Source: Thermoplasmata archaeon
GTDB taxonomy: Archaea; Thermoplasmatota; Thermoplasmata; Lutacidiplasmatales; SKW197
DNA length: 64,000 nt
NCBI GenBank assembly: GCA_038874435.1
Contig: JAVZCK010000010.1
Span: 20,897 to 84,896, forward strand
Direction of reading: 5' to 3'
Position 1 is the stretch's first letter. Every line of letters starts with the position of its first letter. The notes under the pieces were generated by a model. That model had not been told where the DNA came from and did not search any database. It was given only the letters and a program-made list of their open reading frames with translations. Below are positions 60,432 to 64,000 of this stretch, in pieces. A program made the translations under genes and the position numbers.

Positions 60432-61703
60432 TTATGGATTCTTTCTTATTTTCCTCTCATCTATATATTTCCATATCAGAAGAATACCTATTATTCCCAA
60501 CACTCCCGAGAGGAAAAACGGCAGGCCTTTCGCAAAGAAGGGAATCACATAAAACCAGTATGTGGTATTTTCCATAAAATCATAGAGCAAACCGCCCAAA
60601 ATTGGCCCAGCAATCGCACCTATGTTGTTAAAACTCTGCATTGTTCCGACCAGTTTACCTCGCAGCTCTTTGGGAATAATATCTGCTTGCAAGCTTCGCA
60701 TCGGAGCGTCTGCACACTGGATACCTATGCTTCGCACAGTCATCACAGAAGCCATTGCCAGAGGTGAAGGTGCAGTGGGCATCAGAAGATTCGTGACGGA
60801 GCGCAATAGGCCAGTACCAACAATTATCTTCTTTCTCCCGCGTTTATCTGCAAGCATCGCAGCAGGATAGGCAAAGGCAATCCCTCCGCCCATTCCCACC
60901 GTGAGAATTATTGAAATTACAAAGGCAGAAAGTCCGAAAACATCGTTCGCATAAAGCACAAAGACCGCACTGCCAAGCCCCATGCACAACCCAACAAGGA
61001 ATGAGTTAATGTAAAGCACATTCAGCATTTTTCTGTTTTCTTCTGGGACCACTACATCGTTCCCATTTCCGTTCTTATTATTCTGCGGGTGCAACACATC
61101 CTTGGTTCCGAAAGCCACTAGCCCTACGCAGACAAAGGAGAAAATCGCGGTAAAATAGAACGGAATTTTATAGCTCTCAAACAGGTCCATCTGATAGAGA
61201 GAAACCCCAATCTGTGAAAGCGTGCCTCCTAGAACTGGACCTCCAATCCAACCAATGTTTGAGGAGATTATGAAGATGCTTATTGCTCTTGCTCTCTTCT
61301 CTGGCTTTACCGAGTCAATGATCAACGCCTCACTTACAGGCCAGACAGCACCAGATGCTATGCCCTGAATTGCACGGATGACTGCAAGTCCAATCCATGT
61401 GTCTGGAATCACATAAAGAATGGAGAGAAAGCCGTAGAGGAAAGTGCCGAAAAGAATAATTCTTTTCCTTCCCATCATGTCAGAGAGCTTGCCTGCATAA
61501 GGCCCAACTAAAGCACGGGTGAGCATGAACGAGGATGTGAGAATTCCAACGCCAAGTCCATCAGCACCGAGATGCTTGGCATACAATGGCAATATCGGAA
61601 GGAAAAGCCCAAAAGCCAAGCTAATGACTCCTCCAACCACTGCAAGAATGTAGAGATTTCTTTTGCCTATTCTTTCAAGCTCTTGCTTTGCAGACATTTG
61701 CAT
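60432..61703 (-). CDS. MFS transporter (12 transmembrane segments)
   Basis: A 423-residue major facilitator with 12 hydrophobic segments. The loop 2-3 signature is GKLSDMMGRKRII and the equivalent in the second half AMLADKRGRKKII. Central hydrophilic loop NKNGNGNDVVVPEENRK. Resembles drug/tetracycline-type efflux pumps (IQGIASGAVWPV, GPILGGLLYD), but the substrate is unknown. A TATA box at 61724-61729 places transcription start at the ATG 61703, so it is leaderless. ATG 61697 is an alternative. Confidence 0.88.
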   Translation of the reverse strand: MQMSAKQELERIGKRNLYILAVVGGVISLAFGLFLPILPLYAKHLGADGLGVGILTSSFMLTRALVGPYAGKLSDMMGRKRIILFGTFLYGFLSILYVIPDTWIGLAVIRAIQGIASGAVWPVSEALIIDSVKPEKRARAISIFIISSNIGWIGGPVLGGTLSQIGVSLYQMDLFESYKIPFYFTAIFSFVCVGLVAFGTKDVLHPQNNKNGNGNDVVVPEENRKMLNVLYINSFLVGLCMGLGSAVFVLYANDVFGLSAFVISIILTVGMGGGIAFAYPAAMLADKRGRKKIIVGTGLLRSVTNLLMPTAPSPLAMASVMTVRSIGIQCADAPMRSLQADIIPKELRGKLVGTMQSFNNIGAIAGPILGGLLYDFMENTTYWFYVIPFFAKGLPFFLSGVLGIIGILLIWKYIDERKIRKNP

Positions 61704-61723
61704 TGTTATGCAAATGTTGGAAG

Positions 61724-61729
61724 TATATA
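61724..61729 (-). promoter_or_regulatory. TATA box of the MFS gene
   Basis: TATATA in the sequence CCTTATATAC (minus strand) lies 21-26 nt upstream of ATG 61703. This is the spacing of a leaderless archaeal gene. Confidence 0.5.
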
Positions 61730-61773
61730 AGGCAATTGATTGGGGAAATTTTACCTTCTATTTTCCAGAGCAT

Positions 61774-63486
61774 TCACCTCAAAAACATTCTATCCAAGTC
61801 CTTCCTTGTGTATCTCAGCACAGTTGGCCTTCCATGTGGACAGTTGTCAGGTAGTGCACATCGATACAGCCGTTTAAGAATTTCATACATTTTCTCAAAG
61901 CTCAGTGGTTCTCCTGCTTTAACAGAGGACTTGCAGGCAATGGTTTTGAGCACTGCCTCTATTCGCTCCTCTGCATCCTTGAATTTTCCCTCACTCAAAT
62001 CAGAGAGAATTTCCCTGATGCTTTCCTTCGATGCAATTGCTGGGCCTACTGCAGGCACACTTCTCACAGTAAATGTTCTTGTCCCGAAATCCTCTATCTC
62101 AAATCCAAGCGTGGTAAGCAATTCACGAAATTCCAGCAATGTCTTTGCTTCCTTGGGTGAGAGTTCCACCACAATTGGCGTTAGGAGATTTTGCTTCATA
62201 ACCTTCTCAAAATTTCGCAGCTTCTCATAGGCAATCCTTTCACATGCAGCATGCTGGTCAATTACAACAAGTTCCTCGTCAATCTCTGCCACAATGTAGG
62301 AATTGAGCACCTGTCCCAGCACCCGGATTTTTTTCTTTGGCTCTTCAGTAAATGGCTCCGCATGGTGTTGGGCAGCATACTCCACAATCGCCTCTTTCGC
62401 AACGAGCGGTTTCTCTGGGTTCTTTTCTAAAGTAGGTAGCTTCGATTCCTCACTTATCCCATGTAGTTCCCGCATCACTTCGTGGTATTCTTTCTCTCTT
62501 AGGAGTGCGGATTTTACCGCAGCAACCATTGTTTCAACCACTGCTTTTTCATTGAGAAATCGTACCTCTGTTTTTGCAGGATGCACATTCACATCTACTT
62601 CGCCATAAGGCACCTGAATAAAAATCAGAGCAACTGGATACTTGCCCTTCATCAAATGCTCGGCATAGGCGTCTCGCACTGCGTTTACAAGGATTTTTGA
62701 GTAAAACCAACGCTTGTTTACATAGAGATAAATGTAGTCGGATGAGGATTTCTGCACTTCTGGCTTTGAAATAAAGCCACTAACTTCTACAGAGTCCTTC
62801 TTGAAACGAATGGGCATCAATGCCCTTGCATTCTGAAGCCCGATTACAGGCACAAGCCCAGCCCGCTCATCATTCTCTGGCTTCTTGTTAAGCACTGGTC
62901 CTTTCTCTGTGGAAAAATGAATGGCAATCTCTGGATAGGCAATTGCATAACGGACAATCACATCCATAATTTTGAGAAGCTCAACTCTATCGCTCTTCAG
63001 ATGCTTCAACCTTGCTGGCACATTGTAAAAAAGGTCCGTAACAATTATTGTTGTGCCTCTGTTCATTCCAACCATTCTCTCGCTTTTGATTTGCAAATTC
63101 TCAATCTGGAGTTCTATTCCCGTATCAGAAAATTCATCTCTCGTAAGAATTGTCAATTTAGAAACTGCAGCAATGCTTGCAAGTGCCTCGCCTCTGAATC
63201 CCAGTGTTCTTATCCCAAAAAGGTCATCTGAAGATACAATCTTGCTCGTGGTATGCCTTTGCCAGGCAATCCTGGCGTCCTCTGCACTCATTCCGCATCC
63301 ATTGTCCATTACCTTTATCTTTTTCTTTCCACCTGCCTCAATCTCAACCCGAATTTCTGTGGCTCCTGCATCTATTGCATTTTCAATGAGCTCCTTAACC
63401 ACAGAAGCGGGATTTTCCACAACTTCCCCTGCTGCAATTTTTCCGATGAGGTCCTCGTCCAATACCCTGATTTTCTGCACGGACAA
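61774..63486 (-). CDS. mutL: DNA mismatch repair protein MutL
   Basis: A 570-residue MutL with both halves. N-terminal GHKL ATPase: IAAGEVVENPASVVKELIEN, IDAGATEIRV, DNGCGM, RHTTSKI, GFRGEALASIAAVS, then YNVPARLKHLK. C-terminal dimerisation/endonuclease domain: DQHAACERIAYE (D410, the DQHAx2Ex4E metal motif), ACKSSVKAG and CPHGRPTVLR. These mark the nicking type of MutL that acts without MutH. The start is TTG 63486 or GTG 63480. No mutS is in the window. MutL is uneven in archaea, so transfer from bacteria is possible. Confidence 0.95.
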   Translation of the reverse strand: MSVQKIRVLDEDLIGKIAAGEVVENPASVVKELIENAIDAGATEIRVEIEAGGKKKIKVMDNGCGMSAEDARIAWQRHTTSKIVSSDDLFGIRTLGFRGEALASIAAVSKLTILTRDEFSDTGIELQIENLQIKSERMVGMNRGTTIIVTDLFYNVPARLKHLKSDRVELLKIMDVIVRYAIAYPEIAIHFSTEKGPVLNKKPENDERAGLVPVIGLQNARALMPIRFKKDSVEVSGFISKPEVQKSSSDYIYLYVNKRWFYSKILVNAVRDAYAEHLMKGKYPVALIFIQVPYGEVDVNVHPAKTEVRFLNEKAVVETMVAAVKSALLREKEYHEVMRELHGISEESKLPTLEKNPEKPLVAKEAIVEYAAQHHAEPFTEEPKKKIRVLGQVLNSYIVAEIDEELVVIDQHAACERIAYEKLRNFEKVMKQNLLTPIVVELSPKEAKTLLEFRELLTTLGFEIEDFGTRTFTVRSVPAVGPAIASKESIREILSDLSEGKFKDAEERIEAVLKTIACKSSVKAGEPLSFEKMYEILKRLYRCALPDNCPHGRPTVLRYTRKDLDRMFLR

Positions 63487-63820
63487 AGAATGAACTCAAA
63501 GTATTAAATGGTTCGCTTTCGTGGTATCAAAAGCCACACTGATACCATAACCAAACATTCAATTAATTCCAAATCTGAACAAAAATGCAAAACAAATAGG
63601 GCTGTGCAGACATAGTTACGGACTATTATCTCCGAACGATACTGTCTAAAATTCAAAAATTGATGCCAGTATGCAAACCACTTGCTGCATTTTTCTTATA
63701 AATTTTCAAACGGGTCTTTCAAAATTCCACCGATGCACTGAAAGTAACGCCTTTCGACACCAGCGCCAAGATTGATTGCCCCAAAGAACATCTTGGAAGA
63801 ACTGTTTATCTGGTGATAAT
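63487..63820. other. Intergenic region with dispersed repeat, copy B
   Basis: A 334-nt stretch upstream of mutL and of the edge gene. It contains CTAAAATTCAAAAATTGATG (63646-63665) and ACGGGTCTTTCAAAA (63710-63724), matching 43442-43461 and 43505-43519 at nearly the same spacing. Nothing else was recognised. The promoter of mutL must be at its left end. Confidence 0.5.
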
Positions 63821-64000
63821 TTGACAGAACTACATGATAGATACTATCGGATGCTCAAAACCTTAGATACCTGTGTTGATAGAGCACTTGAACTCAAACC
63901 ATATTCCAACACGCTCTCAGGTTTTCACTACGATCTACCACTTCTCAAATCGGCTATGACCAATACATATGTAGAAACTGTAAGTTCTTTAGCAGATTCC
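63821..64000 (+). CDS. Gene of unknown family, cut by the window edge
   Basis: The frame from TTG 63821 stays open to the end (60 codons): TELHDRYYRMLKTLDTCVDR and beyond. GGTGAT stands at 63812-63817, 3 nt before the TTG, the same ribosome site seen before other starts here. An internal ATG (63851) is the alternative start. It has no recognised family; the nearby dispersed repeat allows a mobile-element gene, but nothing in the protein shows that. Confidence 0.4.
   Translation, partial: MTELHDRYYRMLKTLDTCVDRALELKPYSNTLSGFHYDLPLLKSAMTNTYVETVSSLADS

Noticed and set aside
63821..64000. Transposase at the right edge
   Set aside because: The visible 60 residues show no catalytic motif; the repeat nearby is suggestive but not enough to make the call.

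Overview
The window is archaeal. It carries FEN-1 with a C-terminal PCNA-binding tail, a family-B DNA polymerase, TrmY, archaeal phosphopantothenate synthetase, isopentenyl phosphate kinase next to type-2 IPP isomerase and GGPP synthase, adenosine-specific kinase, KptA and a DUF835 protein. Low GC by eye, AT-rich TATA boxes 20-30 nt before many starts (leaderless genes), other genes started behind a GGTGA-type ribosome binding site, and Asn-Gly-rich linkers in surface proteins all point to a Thermoplasmatota-like euryarchaeon. Lineage is inferred; there is no rRNA gene in the window. I see no tRNA, CRISPR array or complete insertion sequence.

Layout. 1-3130: partial aminotransferase, FEN-1, tRNA-dihydrouridine synthase. 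3259-10024: large membrane-anchored DOMON/beta-helix protein, then an overlapping set of macro domain, TPR protein and TrmY. 9962-14044 (minus): isoprenoid operon ipk-fni-GGPP synthase plus an MFS transporter. 14221-20141: a duplicated-HTH regulator, a zinc-ribbon coiled-coil pair, a second DOMON/beta-helix protein and a helical-repeat protein. 20354-23630 (minus): serine-type operon (class V aminotransferase, serA, DUF1015). 23782-31129: two-gene secreted caspase-like locus, two small regulators with a palindromic operator, DNA polymerase B and a secreted papain-like peptidase. 31272-32848: acyl-CoA dehydrogenase and a DUF131-like membrane protein, followed by a GC-rich structured intergenic region. 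33127-40906 (minus): two giant secreted proteins, one with a caspase-like C-terminal domain. 41116-49034: duplicated gene fragment, M16 peptidase, RmlD-like reductase, STAND/TPR ATPase, KptA, and a sugar-nucleotide pair. 49121-57995: DUF835, imidazolonepropionase, adenosine-specific kinase, a broken small gene, a third caspase-like secreted protein, roadblock protein, a redox/radical-SAM operon, ArsR-type regulator and phosphopantothenate synthetase. 58034-63486 (minus): YgiQ-type radical SAM protein, coiled-coil protein, MFS transporter and MutL. A gene of unknown type is cut by the right edge.

Working together. Four secreted cysteine peptidases (three clan-CD-like and one papain-like), an aminotransferase, imidazolonepropionase and acyl-CoA dehydrogenase fit a heterotroph that feeds on protein and amino acids. 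The three beta-helix surface proteins and the CARDB/thrombospondin-3/P-domain giant suggest an elaborate cell surface. The most unusual items are the two-gene caspase-like loci, a GC-rich two-copy repeat with hairpins at 32894-33092, an 82/84-identical duplicated gene tail with only silent changes, a small gene split by an in-frame TAG, and a YgiQ gene whose conserved N-terminus has no usual start codon.
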